Source: Anaerolineales bacterium (GTDB taxonomy: Bacteria; Chloroflexota; Anaerolineae; Anaerolineales; UBA11579). From it: a stretch of 64,000 bases of DNA. Below the pieces are notes generated by a model. The model made no database searches. It had not been told where the DNA came from and worked only from the letters and a program-made list of their open reading frames with translations. The translations under genes were made by a program, and so were the position numbers. The DNA lies in contig CP075367.1 of NCBI GenBank assembly GCA_019454165.1, positions 1,900,805 through 1,964,804 on the forward strand. The letters run 5' to 3'. Positions 44,490 to 52,947 of the stretch are shown one piece after another (position 1 is the stretch's first letter; each line of letters begins with the position of its first letter).

Positions 44490-44850
44490 GCATCACGCAC
44501 GGAGCTACTCATCTTACGCTGAGTGACGCTTCTGCGGTGAACTCAAGACAGTGCCCAGGTGTGCTACGGACGCGGGCAGAAACTGCTCAGCTCCGCTGAG
44601 CAACGCTTCTGCGGTGAATTCCAGACAGTGCCTAAGTGTGCTTCGCACGCGGGCAGAAGCTACTCAGCTTACGCTGAGTGACGCTTCTGCGGGTGAATTC
44701 CAGACAGCGCCCGGTGTGCTACGCACGCGGCAGAAGCTACTGATCTGCGCTGAGTGACGCTTCTGCGGTGAATTCAAGACAGTGCCCAGGTGTGCTACAC
44801 ACGCGGGCAGAAGATGCTCAGCTGCGCTGAGTGACGCTTCTGCGGTGAGT
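44490..44850. repeat. Tandem array of 77-bp units, each with a hairpin
   Basis: Four full units of 76-78 bp plus partial ends. The sequence acgcttctgcggtga recurs at 44526, 44603, 44681 (with one extra G), 44757 and 44834. Each unit holds GCAGAAGC...GCTTCTGC enclosing CTCAGC...GCTGAG with a 3-4 base loop, followed by a linker with gacagtgcccaggtgtgctacgc. No ORF is supported. The rest of the 44406-44956 gap shows nothing else. Confidence 0.85.
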
Positions 44851-44956
44851 TTTTAACAGCGCAGGTGGGTTGTGCGGGTAAGTGACGACTGCATAGTAAA
44901 TTTTTTACAAGGCAGGCAGCGCGGGCTGTGCTACGCTGGGCGGGCGAGGAGGCAGA

Positions 44957-45511
44957 ATGGCAAGCCCAGAAGAGCAATTGCAAAGCATGGTCAAGAATAT
45001 GCCGGAGAAGACCGGCAAAAGCCTGGAACAATGGTTCAAGCTGATCAAGGCCCAGGGGCTGGAAACCCACGGCGAGATCATGAAGTTGCTGAAAGGCGAG
45101 CACGGCGTCTCCCACGGCTTCGCCAACACCATCGCCATCATGTACCGCCAGCAGGCGGCCGGCGGCCCCAGCCGCGGCAGCGAGCTGGAGGCGGCCTATT
45201 TCAGCGGGGCCAAGGCCGCCATGCAGCCGCTGTACGCGCAGGTCGTGAAGGCCGCCCAGGCGCTGGGCAAGGATGTGGAGCTGGCGCCGAAGCAAACCTA
45301 CATGAGCCTGCGGCGGAAGAAGCAATTTGGCATCGTGCAGGTGAGCAGCAAAGACAGGGTAGACCTGGGCCTGATCCTGAAGGGCGTGCCCGCCAGCGGG
45401 CGGCTGGAAGCCTGGGGCGGCATGTGCACGCACCGCGTGCGCCTGAGCAGCGCCAAGGAGTTCGACAAGCAGGTCAAGGACTGGCTGAAGCAAGCCTATA
45501 GCCAAGCATAG
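44957..45511 (+). CDS. DUF4287/DUF5655 domain protein
   Basis: A 184-residue soluble protein. Residues 1-70 match DUF4287 (KTGKSLEQWFKLIKAQGLETHGEIMKLLKGEHGVSHGFANTIA), and residues 75-184 match DUF5655 (VELAPKQTYMSLRRKKQFGIVQVSSKDRVDLGLIL). The combination is frequent, and no function is established. GAGGAGG is a strong ribosome site. It lies downstream of the 77-bp hairpin array, which occupies its whole upstream region. Confidence 0.85.
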   Translation: MASPEEQLQSMVKNMPEKTGKSLEQWFKLIKAQGLETHGEIMKLLKGEHGVSHGFANTIAIMYRQQAAGGPSRGSELEAAYFSGAKAAMQPLYAQVVKAAQALGKDVELAPKQTYMSLRRKKQFGIVQVSSKDRVDLGLILKGVPASGRLEAWGGMCTHRVRLSSAKEFDKQVKDWLKQAYSQA

Positions 45512-45526
45512 CTTGGCTACCGAAGC

Positions 45527-46030
45527 CTAATTCTCCGGCTTGTCCTCGCCCAGCGCAGCCAGCACTTCGCGCACGGTGCGGCCTACGCTTTGGCCGGCGT
45601 TCACCACAATGGCATCGGCTGGCTCTTCCAGCGCTTCGAATTGGCTTTCCAGCAAGGACGCGGGCATGAAGTGGCCTTTGCGGCCGCTCACGCGGCGGGC
45701 GATCAGCGCCGGCGCGCCTTTGAGATAGACGAAGTGCAGCGGCAGCCCGCCCTGCCCCAGCTGCTGACGGTAGCTTTGTTTCAAGGCTGAACAAGCCAGC
45801 ACGGCGCGCTGGCCGCGGGCGGCGTGCTGGCGCAGGGCCGCATTGAGGGCGGCCAGCCAGGGGGCGCGGTCAGCATCGGTCAGCGGCTGGCCGCCGGCCA
45901 TCTTGGCGATGTTGGCGGGCGGGTGAAAGTCGTCACCCTCCAGGAACGGCGCGGCCAGCGCCTTGGCCAGCGCACGCCCGATGCGTGTCTTGCCGGAGCC
46001 GGATACCCCCATCACCACCACAGAATGCAT
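45527..46030 (-). CDS. gntK: Gluconokinase (GntK type)
   Basis: The 167-residue P-loop kinase starts MHSVVVMGVSGSGKTRIG, followed by EGDDFHPPANIAKMAGGQPLTD, CSALKQSYRQQL, GRKGHFMPASLLESQFEALEEP, all typical of thermoresistant gluconokinase. It makes 6-phosphogluconate from gluconate and ATP for the pentose phosphate pathway. It starts 6 bases after the permease stop and must be co-transcribed with it, although a peptide-type permease and gluconate are not an obvious pair. Confidence 0.92.
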   Translation of the reverse strand: MHSVVVMGVSGSGKTRIGRALAKALAAPFLEGDDFHPPANIAKMAGGQPLTDADRAPWLAALNAALRQHAARGQRAVLACSALKQSYRQQLGQGGLPLHFVYLKGAPALIARRVSGRKGHFMPASLLESQFEALEEPADAIVVNAGQSVGRTVREVLAALGEDKPEN

Positions 46031-46036
46031 GCGCGC

Positions 46037-48694
46037 CTAGACGTTGAGCTTGGGATTCAAGATCTTGTCGAGAGCAAAGCCCACCATAGAGAAGGCCAGG
46101 CCGGTAAGGAACACCAACATCAGCGGCTGCAACACCCAGAAGCGCGAGCCGTACACCAGGCCGGAGTTCAACGCCTCATAGATGATGCGACCCCAGGTGG
46201 GATAGATCATGCGAATGTTGAACATGCCCAGCGTAGCTTCCAAGAAGATATAGGTGGGGATGAGGTAGATCAGCTGGGGAATGAGCAGCGGCATGATCTT
46301 GGGGATCATGTACTTGAAGATGATGCGCGAGTCGGATGCGCCGTAGCTGCGGGCCGCCTCAATATATGAGGATTGCTTGACCTGCAAGAAGGCCGAGCGG
46401 AAGGTCTTGACCGGGCTTCCGAAGGAGCTGAACAGCACGATGACGAACAGCACGCCCCAGATGCTGAGGCCGTAGAAGGCATAGAACATGACGCCGATGG
46501 CCAGCATCGGCATGACCATGTTGAGGTCAGACAGGCGCTGGGTCATCCAGTCCACGATGCCGCCGTACCAGACCGAGGCCGCACCAAGCGCCAAGGCGAT
46601 GAAGACGACGAAAATGGCCGCGCCGATACCGAACAGCAGCGCGAAGGGCATGCCCCACACCAGTGGAACAAGCAGATCGCGGCGGTAGCCGTCGGTGCCG
46701 CCGGCGCCATACACCTGGCCGAGCATGACCAGCTCGGCGTCGATGTCGGCGTCCGGCTCGAACAGCATGGCTTCGATCTCAAGCTGATACTTGCCGGGAA
46801 CCAGAGGCGTGCCGTCCTGCTCCGGATTGGCGAAGAGATAGTACAGCGGCACCGCATCCGGCTTGAGGGCGGCCAGGGCCGGGTAGGAGTTGCTGACCCG
46901 CGCCATGGCGGTGGGGCCGGTGAAGACTTTATCGGTCAGGGGCACTTTCAAGTAGCCAGGATCGCCCATGGAGACCAGCTCCACGGCTCGGCCGGCTGGC
47001 GTGCGCCAGGTCCACAAAATGAATGGGCGCTTGGCGGAATAGTCGGGCGTGAAGTACAGGAAGATCTCCTGCGGGACCTGCTGGTACGAATAATCGAAGT
47101 TGAAGGTGATATTGACACGGCGATTGCCGCTGGAATCGATGCTGACGGTCTTGATGGCGCCCGAAGCGGGGTCTTTGCTGTCCATCACCATTGTGGAGAG
47201 ATACGGCCGCTCGGAGAACAGATTGAGCCAGCTGGGCATCGCCACCTGCGGGCGATACGTGCGCCCGGTGACGGAGTTGCTGTACCACTCCACGCCGATC
47301 TTGCTGAGCGGCAGGGCGATGGCGGCATACAGCGAGCCGACCACCATGAAGGAGATGATGATCAAACCCAGCATGGCTGCCGGGTAACGCTGGAACTGCA
47401 CCAGCACGGCCCACAGTCCTTGCGCGCCGCGGCGCAGCGTGGCGGGCAGGCTGCGCAGCGTCTGCGCCAGCTGGGCGCCCAAGCCGACCGTGCCGCCGAC
47501 GCGTGCTTGGCGGGCAGCCTGGCGTACATCGGCGGGCACGCTGGAGCGGCGCGAGCGAACCAAGCGCGAGCGCAACGGCTCATCGACCCGCACGCGCGGG
47601 TCGATGAGCGCATACATGACCTCGAGCGCCACGACGGTGATACCCAGAATATAGGCGAAGGTGGTGACCAGGGCGACGGTGATGACCATATCGCCCTCGA
47701 ACATGACCTCACCCCAGAAGTTGGGCAGGGAGTCTACATAGAGCAAGCCGATGCCAGGCCATTCGAAGACGACCTCCAGCGCGATCGCCATCTGCCAAAA
47801 GCCCACCAGGGTGAGCATGAAGCTGGTGATAATGAATGCAAGCGAGGGGCGCAGGATGTGGCGGCGCTCCAGCAGGCGGTTGGGGATGCCGCGCGCTTTG
47901 GCCAGCTCCACATAGTCTTCCTCAGCAAAGGAGATCAGGTAGGAGCGCCAGGTGTATACGAATTGGAAGAACAGGTTGAGCACGATGGCCGCCACCGGCA
48001 GCACGAAGTAGCGGGCGTTGGCCATGAGCTTTTCAAGCTGAGTGGCATTGGGCAGCACAGTGCCCATGCCGGCGGCCGGCAGCCAGCGGAACTGGATGGC
48101 AAAGATGAGCACCAGCACCAAGCCGATAACCCAGCTGGGGAAGGTAGACAGCGGGGCCAGCAAGGACACCAGCCGGTCAAGCCGCGAGCCAGGCTTGCGC
48201 GAAAGATTGAGGGCCAGAGGCAAGCCAACCACGAAGACGATCAGGCTGGCAATACCCACCAGCAACAGGGTGTTGGGTAAGGCATTCAGCACAATGGCGT
48301 TCACTGAAGTGGCTTGCGCGGCAACCGGCAGCTGCGCACGCAGCTGGCGGTGGGTGATCTGGCCCCAATCAAAGCTGAGGGCGCGCAAGGCTAAACGCAC
48401 CTGGCGAACAATATAAGGATCGTTGAACCCCGCCTCATCCAGCAGGCGGGCCTCGATCTGAGCCACGGACTGCCGCTGGTCATCCGGCAGGTTGGGCGAC
48501 TGGTCACGATATTCCCGCACGGCCTGGTTGTAGATCTGCCTGGCCAGGCCATCTTCCAAGGTGCCGTCCGTATTGACGATCATGACGGTAATGCAGATGC
48601 CAAGAAAAACAGTCAGCCCCACCATAAAGCTGCGCCGCAGCACAAAAAGGAGAATGTTGTAAAGGGGGTGAGAAAGTATTGATTGAAGCTTCAT
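46037..48694 (-). CDS. Fused OppB-OppC type ABC transporter permease
   Basis: A single 885-residue protein containing two permeases. The first half (to about 385) is OppB/DppB-like, with an EAA loop at DYVELAKARGIPNRLLERRHIL. The second half (about 430-885) is OppC/DppC-like, with the EAA loop at YIEAARSYGASDSRIIFKYMIP. A large external segment (about 475-655, VEWYSNSVTGRTYRPQVAMP to YGAGGTDG) is inserted after the first helix of the OppC part. Normally these are two genes. No binding protein or ATPase is nearby. It has its own promoter at 48728-48755. Confidence 0.88.
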   Translation of the reverse strand: MKLQSILSHPLYNILLFVLRRSFMVGLTVFLGICITVMIVNTDGTLEDGLARQIYNQAVREYRDQSPNLPDDQRQSVAQIEARLLDEAGFNDPYIVRQVRLALRALSFDWGQITHRQLRAQLPVAAQATSVNAIVLNALPNTLLLVGIASLIVFVVGLPLALNLSRKPGSRLDRLVSLLAPLSTFPSWVIGLVLVLIFAIQFRWLPAAGMGTVLPNATQLEKLMANARYFVLPVAAIVLNLFFQFVYTWRSYLISFAEEDYVELAKARGIPNRLLERRHILRPSLAFIITSFMLTLVGFWQMAIALEVVFEWPGIGLLYVDSLPNFWGEVMFEGDMVITVALVTTFAYILGITVVALEVMYALIDPRVRVDEPLRSRLVRSRRSSVPADVRQAARQARVGGTVGLGAQLAQTLRSLPATLRRGAQGLWAVLVQFQRYPAAMLGLIIISFMVVGSLYAAIALPLSKIGVEWYSNSVTGRTYRPQVAMPSWLNLFSERPYLSTMVMDSKDPASGAIKTVSIDSSGNRRVNITFNFDYSYQQVPQEIFLYFTPDYSAKRPFILWTWRTPAGRAVELVSMGDPGYLKVPLTDKVFTGPTAMARVSNSYPALAALKPDAVPLYYLFANPEQDGTPLVPGKYQLEIEAMLFEPDADIDAELVMLGQVYGAGGTDGYRRDLLVPLVWGMPFALLFGIGAAIFVVFIALALGAASVWYGGIVDWMTQRLSDLNMVMPMLAIGVMFYAFYGLSIWGVLFVIVLFSSFGSPVKTFRSAFLQVKQSSYIEAARSYGASDSRIIFKYMIPKIMPLLIPQLIYLIPTYIFLEATLGMFNIRMIYPTWGRIIYEALNSGLVYGSRFWVLQPLMLVFLTGLAFSMVGFALDKILNPKLNV

Positions 48695-48727
48695 TTTTGC
48701 CTGGTTCCTGACTTTGAATGGCTTAGT

Positions 48728-48755
48728 AGTTTAGCAGACTGAGTTAAGAAAGCAA
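48728..48755 (-). promoter_or_regulatory. Promoter of the permease-gntK operon
   Basis: -35 TTGCTT (48750-48755), 16-base spacer, -10 TAAACT (48728-48733) on the minus strand. Confidence 0.55.
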
Positions 48756-48799
48756 ACGCCTGGACGAATCACGTGCGCCGCAAGCTGGCAGCGGCTACC

Positions 48800-50353
48800 T
48801 CAACCCCAGCCACCGCCGCCGGGGGTACGAACACTGAGGACATCGCCGGCGCGCAGGTGCACCTGCCCCTTGGCGGGCAGTGGCTGCTCAACACCCTCGC
48901 GAATGAGCACGTTCTCGCCAACCGCGCCGGGCGCCCCACCCGCCAGCCCGTAGGGTTGGCGGGTACGCCGCTCGCTGAGCAAGCTGGCCGTGGCTTCGGT
49001 TTGAAGCAGCAAATCGCGGCGCAGGCCATCCCCGCCGCGATGCTTGCCGGCTCCGCCAGTGTTCTCGCGCAATTCGTAGCGCAGCACCTGGATGGGATAG
49101 GCATATTCCATCGCCTCGGCAGGCGTATTCAGCGTATTGGTCATGTGGCTGTGCAAACCACTGGGACCATCCGCCGTAGGGCGAGCGCCCACGCCCCCGG
49201 CGACAGTTTCATAGTAAGTAAAAGCGCGGCCGCGGGCAGGGTCCCATCCGCCGATGAGGGTATTGTTCATCGTGCCCTGACTGGCAGCTGGAATATGGTC
49301 TGGCAGGGCTTGCGCCAGGGCGCCGAGGAGCACATCCACAATGCGCTGCGAAGTTTCGACGTTGCCACCCACCACGGGTGCGGGCGGCCGCGCGTTCACC
49401 AGGCTACCCTCGGGCGCATGGACGCGAATGGCGCGCAAGGAACCCGTATTGTTGGGCACCTCGCTATCCACCAGGCAGCGGAAGACATAGTAGACCGCAG
49501 AGAGCGTGATCGCATAGACGGCGTTGACGCTGCCCTGGGCTTGCGAGGCCGTGCCGGCAAAATCCACAATGGCTTCATCCCCATGAATGTCAATGCGTAC
49601 GCGAATGGGGAGTGGGCCGTTGCCAAGCCCATCGTCATCCAACGCGTCGGCAAATTCGAAGCTGCCGTCGGGCAAGCGGGCGATGAGGGCTCGGGTGAGG
49701 CGCTCGGTGTAATCCAACAACGCGGCGGCATAGTGCTGAACCTCTGGCAGGCCGTAGGCGGCAACCAGGTCGGCCAGACGGCGCACGCCGCGCTGGTTGG
49801 CCGCAATCTGGGCGCGCAGGTCTCCGGCGCGCTCCTGGGGCGAGCGTGTATTGCGCAGGATGATGTCCCATACACCGGTTTGCAATTCACCGGCGACAAA
49901 AAGTTTGACGGGCGGCAGGATGAGCCCTTCTTGCACAAGCTCGCGCGCCACAGGCATGGAGCCAGGGGCCATGCCGCCTACATCGGCATGGTGGGCACGG
50001 TTGGCCACAAAGCCGGCGAGCTGGCCGCCGGTGAAGACAGGCGCGATCAGCGTAATGTCGGGCAAATGGGTGCCGCCCTGATAGGGGTCATTCAGGATAG
50101 CCATGTCGCCCTCGGCAAAAGCCATGCTGCCAATGGCGGCCTGGACCGAAAGCGGCATGGCGCCGAGGTGGACAGGGATGTGAGCCGCTTGCGCGATCAT
50201 CTCCCCCTGCGGATCAAAGAGGGCGCAAGAGTAGTCACGCCGTTCTTTGATATTGGGAGAGAAGCTGGCACGCTGGAGCGCGGCGCCCATCTCCTCCGGA
50301 ATGCTGGCAAAGAGGTGCTTGAATATCTCAAGGCGTACGATGTCTATTTTCAT
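48800..50353 (-). CDS. hyuB: Hydantoinase B / oxoprolinase family, subunit B
   Basis: The 517-residue protein matches HyuB: EEMGAALQRASFSPNIKERRDYSCALFD, ILNDPYQGGTHLPDITLIAPVF, NRAHHADVGGMAPGSMP, GGGVGARPTADGPSGLHSHMTNT and the Gly-rich end VRTPGGGGWG. With HyuA it forms an ATP-dependent ring-opening enzyme for N-methylhydantoin, 5-oxoproline or related substrates. The start overlaps the hyuA stop by 4 bases. Substrate is not resolved by sequence. Confidence 0.92.
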   Translation of the reverse strand: MKIDIVRLEIFKHLFASIPEEMGAALQRASFSPNIKERRDYSCALFDPQGEMIAQAAHIPVHLGAMPLSVQAAIGSMAFAEGDMAILNDPYQGGTHLPDITLIAPVFTGGQLAGFVANRAHHADVGGMAPGSMPVARELVQEGLILPPVKLFVAGELQTGVWDIILRNTRSPQERAGDLRAQIAANQRGVRRLADLVAAYGLPEVQHYAAALLDYTERLTRALIARLPDGSFEFADALDDDGLGNGPLPIRVRIDIHGDEAIVDFAGTASQAQGSVNAVYAITLSAVYYVFRCLVDSEVPNNTGSLRAIRVHAPEGSLVNARPPAPVVGGNVETSQRIVDVLLGALAQALPDHIPAASQGTMNNTLIGGWDPARGRAFTYYETVAGGVGARPTADGPSGLHSHMTNTLNTPAEAMEYAYPIQVLRYELRENTGGAGKHRGGDGLRRDLLLQTEATASLLSERRTRQPYGLAGGAPGAVGENVLIREGVEQPLPAKGQVHLRAGDVLSVRTPGGGGWG

Positions 50354-52323
50354 GCTGCACCGAGCGTGATGATGAGGTTCAAGAACGCGTCCACTTCGGC
50401 CGCATCGCCCGGCCCTACCAGGATGGTTGTGTCCGGGCGTACCACAACGGCCGGGCCGGTGAACTGCAGGCCAACACTGAGGCGAGCCGCATCATAAAAG
50501 GGCGTCTCGACCTGTGCATCAGCGAAGCGTACCGGGTAGCGTCCAAGCAGCGCGGCTTCCACGGGTGCGTCATCCGGCTCATAGACTGGCAGGGTTGGCC
50601 GTTGAGTCTGGCCGACCGCCTGTACACGCAGGTTCACCAACTGCACCTGGGCGGCGGCATCGTGATAGCCATAGGCTTGCTGATGGGCCTGATGAAAATC
50701 AGCCAGCAACTGCGGCGTAAACGGAAGATTGAGCTCAAAGGACTGGCCGGCATAGCGCAGGTCTGCACTGGCGTGCAGTTGCATTTGAGCTACGGGTACG
50801 CCTTCGGCGGCAAGCTCCGCGTGCCCGCGCTCGAGCAGTGGCGCCAGGCGCTGCTCGAGCTGCGGGAAGGGAGTGTCCCCCGGCAGCATGACCGTCTGGC
50901 TGACATCTTTCACTACATCGGCCAGCAGCATACCGAGGGCTGACAGGGTGGCAGCATAATGCGGCACAAGCACGCGCGGCGCGCCGAGAGCGCGGGCCAG
51001 CTCAGCCGCATGCAAGCCGCCCGCGCCGCCGAAGGCCAGCAGCGTGAAATCACGCGGGTCGTGGCCCTTCTCAACGGAGATGACCCGCAGGGCGCGAGCC
51101 ATGTGGGCATTGGCAATCTGCACGGCGCCCAGGGCGCACGCCTCAGCGGACAAGCCAAGGCGCGCGCCAAGTTGTTCAAAAGCTGCCCGGGCGCGCTCGG
51201 CATCCAATGCCATCTGGCCGCCGAAGAAGAGATGCGGCTGAATGCGCCCCAGCAGCAGGTTGGCGTCGGTGACCGTGGGCAGCTCGCCGCGCCCGTAGGC
51301 AGCCGGGCCAGGCTCCGCACCGGCGCTATGCGGGCCAACCTGCAGGCCGCCGCCAGCATCCTGCCAGGCGATGGAGCCGCCGCCTGAACCCACCGTGTGA
51401 ATGGCGAGCATCGGCACATGCACCGGCAAGCCGCCGATCCTGGAATTGCGGCTGACCTGGGCTACGCCGTTGATAAGGGCCACATCCGTGGAAGTGCCGC
51501 CCATATCGAAGGTGAGCACACGCGGATGGCCGGCGGCGTTGGCCACGGCCTGGGCAGCCACCAAACCGCCGGCAGGCCCGCTGAGAATGCAGCGGACTGC
51601 CTGCTGGGCCGCCTGGTGCGGGCTGGACATGCCGCCATTGGACTGCATGACTTGCACATGGTAGCCAGGCAGCGCGGCAGCCAGCTTGCCCAGGTAGCGG
51701 CTCATGACCGGGGAAACATAAGCGTTCAGCACGGTGGTGCTGGCGCGCTCATACTCACGGAACTCAGGCAGGATCTGATGGGAGGCGGAGACATTGAACC
51801 CTGCGGCGACAAAGCGGGAAGCGATGGCCTGCTCATGGGCGGGGTTGGCGAAGGAGAACAGCAGGCAGATGGCAACGGCTTCAATGCCCTCGCGCTGGCA
51901 GTGGGCGATCAGAGCGTCCAGAGCGGCCTCATCCAACGGGGTTCGTAGGCTGCCATCGGCGGCGATGCGCTCGCTGATCTCGAGGCGGTGCTGGCGCGGC
52001 ACCAGCGGCGCGGGCGGGTCAGCAAACAGGTCATACAGGGCCGGGCGCTCCTGGCGGGCGATATGGAGCACATCACGGAAGCCGGCGGTATTGACCAGGG
52101 CCACTTTGGCGCCCTTGCGCTCGAGCACGGCATTGGTGGCCACAGTGCTTCCGTGGACGATATGGCGCGGGGCATGTGCCTGCAGGCGGGCCAGCCCCTG
52201 CAGGATGGCTGCAGAGGGGTCATGCGGAGTAGAGCGCACTTTGAAGCTGCTCAGTTGACCGCTGGCAGGATCGAAGACCACAAAATCTGTGAAGGTGCCA
52301 CCTGTGTCTACGCCGATACGCAT
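50350..52323 (-). CDS. hyuA: Hydantoinase A / oxoprolinase family, subunit A
   Basis: The 657-residue subunit has an actin/Hsp70-like ATPase fold: MRIGVDTGGTFTDFVVFD (phosphate 1), HGSTVATNAVLERKGAKVALV, FDMGGTSTDVALI (phosphate 2), and GAGGLHAAELARALG (adenosine). ATP is used to phosphorylate the lactam before hydrolysis. The order hyuA-hyuB with overlapping ends is typical. TACAAT ends 7 bases before the ATG, so the operon mRNA is probably leaderless. Confidence 0.93.
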   Translation of the reverse strand: MRIGVDTGGTFTDFVVFDPASGQLSSFKVRSTPHDPSAAILQGLARLQAHAPRHIVHGSTVATNAVLERKGAKVALVNTAGFRDVLHIARQERPALYDLFADPPAPLVPRQHRLEISERIAADGSLRTPLDEAALDALIAHCQREGIEAVAICLLFSFANPAHEQAIASRFVAAGFNVSASHQILPEFREYERASTTVLNAYVSPVMSRYLGKLAAALPGYHVQVMQSNGGMSSPHQAAQQAVRCILSGPAGGLVAAQAVANAAGHPRVLTFDMGGTSTDVALINGVAQVSRNSRIGGLPVHVPMLAIHTVGSGGGSIAWQDAGGGLQVGPHSAGAEPGPAAYGRGELPTVTDANLLLGRIQPHLFFGGQMALDAERARAAFEQLGARLGLSAEACALGAVQIANAHMARALRVISVEKGHDPRDFTLLAFGGAGGLHAAELARALGAPRVLVPHYAATLSALGMLLADVVKDVSQTVMLPGDTPFPQLEQRLAPLLERGHAELAAEGVPVAQMQLHASADLRYAGQSFELNLPFTPQLLADFHQAHQQAYGYHDAAAQVQLVNLRVQAVGQTQRPTLPVYEPDDAPVEAALLGRYPVRFADAQVETPFYDAARLSVGLQFTGPAVVVRPDTTILVGPGDAAEVDAFLNLIITLGAA

Positions 52324-52330
52324 GACGGAG

Positions 52331-52336
52331 ATTGTA
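52331..52336 (-). promoter_or_regulatory. -10 box of a leaderless promoter (hyuAB)
   Basis: TACAAT on the minus strand ends 7 bases before the hyuA ATG. Confidence 0.55.
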
Positions 52337-52378
52337 AGGCACGCATGAGGAGTGAGACGGGTTCAGCAGCGGTTAAAG

Positions 52379-52408
52379 CACAACAGCCAGCAAATGCTGG
52401 CTGTTGTG
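52379..52408 (-). terminator. Hairpin after the initiator tRNA
   Basis: CACAACAGCCAGCA/TGCTGGCTGTTGTG, a 14-bp perfect stem, 7 bases after the tRNA. The T-tract is short (GCTTT). Confidence 0.75.
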
Positions 52409-52414
52409 TTTGAG

Positions 52415-52486
52415 TAGCGGGGCCAGGACTCGAACCTGGGACCTTCGGGTTATGAGCCCGACGAGCTGCCACTGCTCCACCCCGCG
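52415..52486 (-). tRNA. tRNA-fMet (anticodon CAT), initiator
   Basis: The cloverleaf is complete: acceptor CGCGGGG/CCCCGC, anticodon arm TCGGG-CTCATAA-CCCGA with three G-C pairs next to the loop, T-arm CCAGG-TTCGAGT-CCTGG. The first base C1 faces U72 and does not pair, a feature of bacterial initiator tRNAs (usually C1-A72). CCA is not encoded. Elongator Met or Ile2 is unlikely for these reasons. Confidence 0.93.
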
Positions 52487-52521
52487 ATGAAGCGAGATAC
52501 TATCACGCTGACAGGGCAACG

Positions 52522-52908
52522 TCAAGGCCCTGCATAAAAAAACCAATTCCACCATGTATCGAAGTTGCTTGAAGCCGAATCAAATTGCGCTTCGGGCGTT
52601 GGCGCCACCGGCGTGAAGTCAGCGGGCGAGAGCGGGATGACCGGGAAATCGCCTGGGCGCGCCCAGCGCCCCTGCTCACGCGCCCACGCCTCTACGGCGG
52701 CTTGCGAGTTGGCATAGGTGATGCGGTCCTGCAAGTACTGCTGCGTAGATACCATCTGCGTGATGACGGCCTGCTCACGATCCAACTGATCAGACAAGCG
52801 TGAGAACTCGGCGATACGGCGGCTGAAACCGAACAGCACGATGAGCAGGGCAATGATGCCGATGCCCAGCCACAAGCGACGCGTATCACGGGTCAGGTTA
52901 CGCAGCAT
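52522..52908 (-). CDS. FtsB/DivIC-like septum protein
   Basis: A 128-residue protein with one N-terminal helix (LWLGIGIIALLIVLFGF), a coiled-coil (RRIAEFSRLSDQLDREQAVITQMVSTQQYL) and the conserved WAREQGRWARPGD, similar to the ARe.lgmv.pGE motif of FtsB/DivIC. These proteins link FtsL and FtsQ in the divisome. It is next to an LCP protein, another cell-envelope factor. TACACT ends 6 bases before the ATG, so it is probably leaderless. Confidence 0.85.
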   Translation of the reverse strand: MLRNLTRDTRRLWLGIGIIALLIVLFGFSRRIAEFSRLSDQLDREQAVITQMVSTQQYLQDRITYANSQAAVEAWAREQGRWARPGDFPVIPLSPADFTPVAPTPEAQFDSASSNFDTWWNWFFYAGP

Positions 52909-52914
52909 AGGTCG

Positions 52915-52920
52915 AGTGTA
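52915..52920 (-). promoter_or_regulatory. -10 box of a leaderless promoter
   Basis: TACACT on the minus strand ends 6 bases before the ATG at 52908. Confidence 0.5.
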
Positions 52921-52947
52921 CCTGCATGAAAATGCAGGCGCAAGCGG

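Noticed and set aside
44440..44900. CRISPR array
   Set aside because: The 77-bp units are similar along their whole length, with no short repeats alternating with unique spacers and no cas genes.
46373..48280. 635-codon open frame on the plus strand
   Set aside because: It is antisense to the permease gene, with an abnormal composition (His, Gln, Gly, Asp) and no start signal. The minus strand encodes clear OppB/OppC domains.
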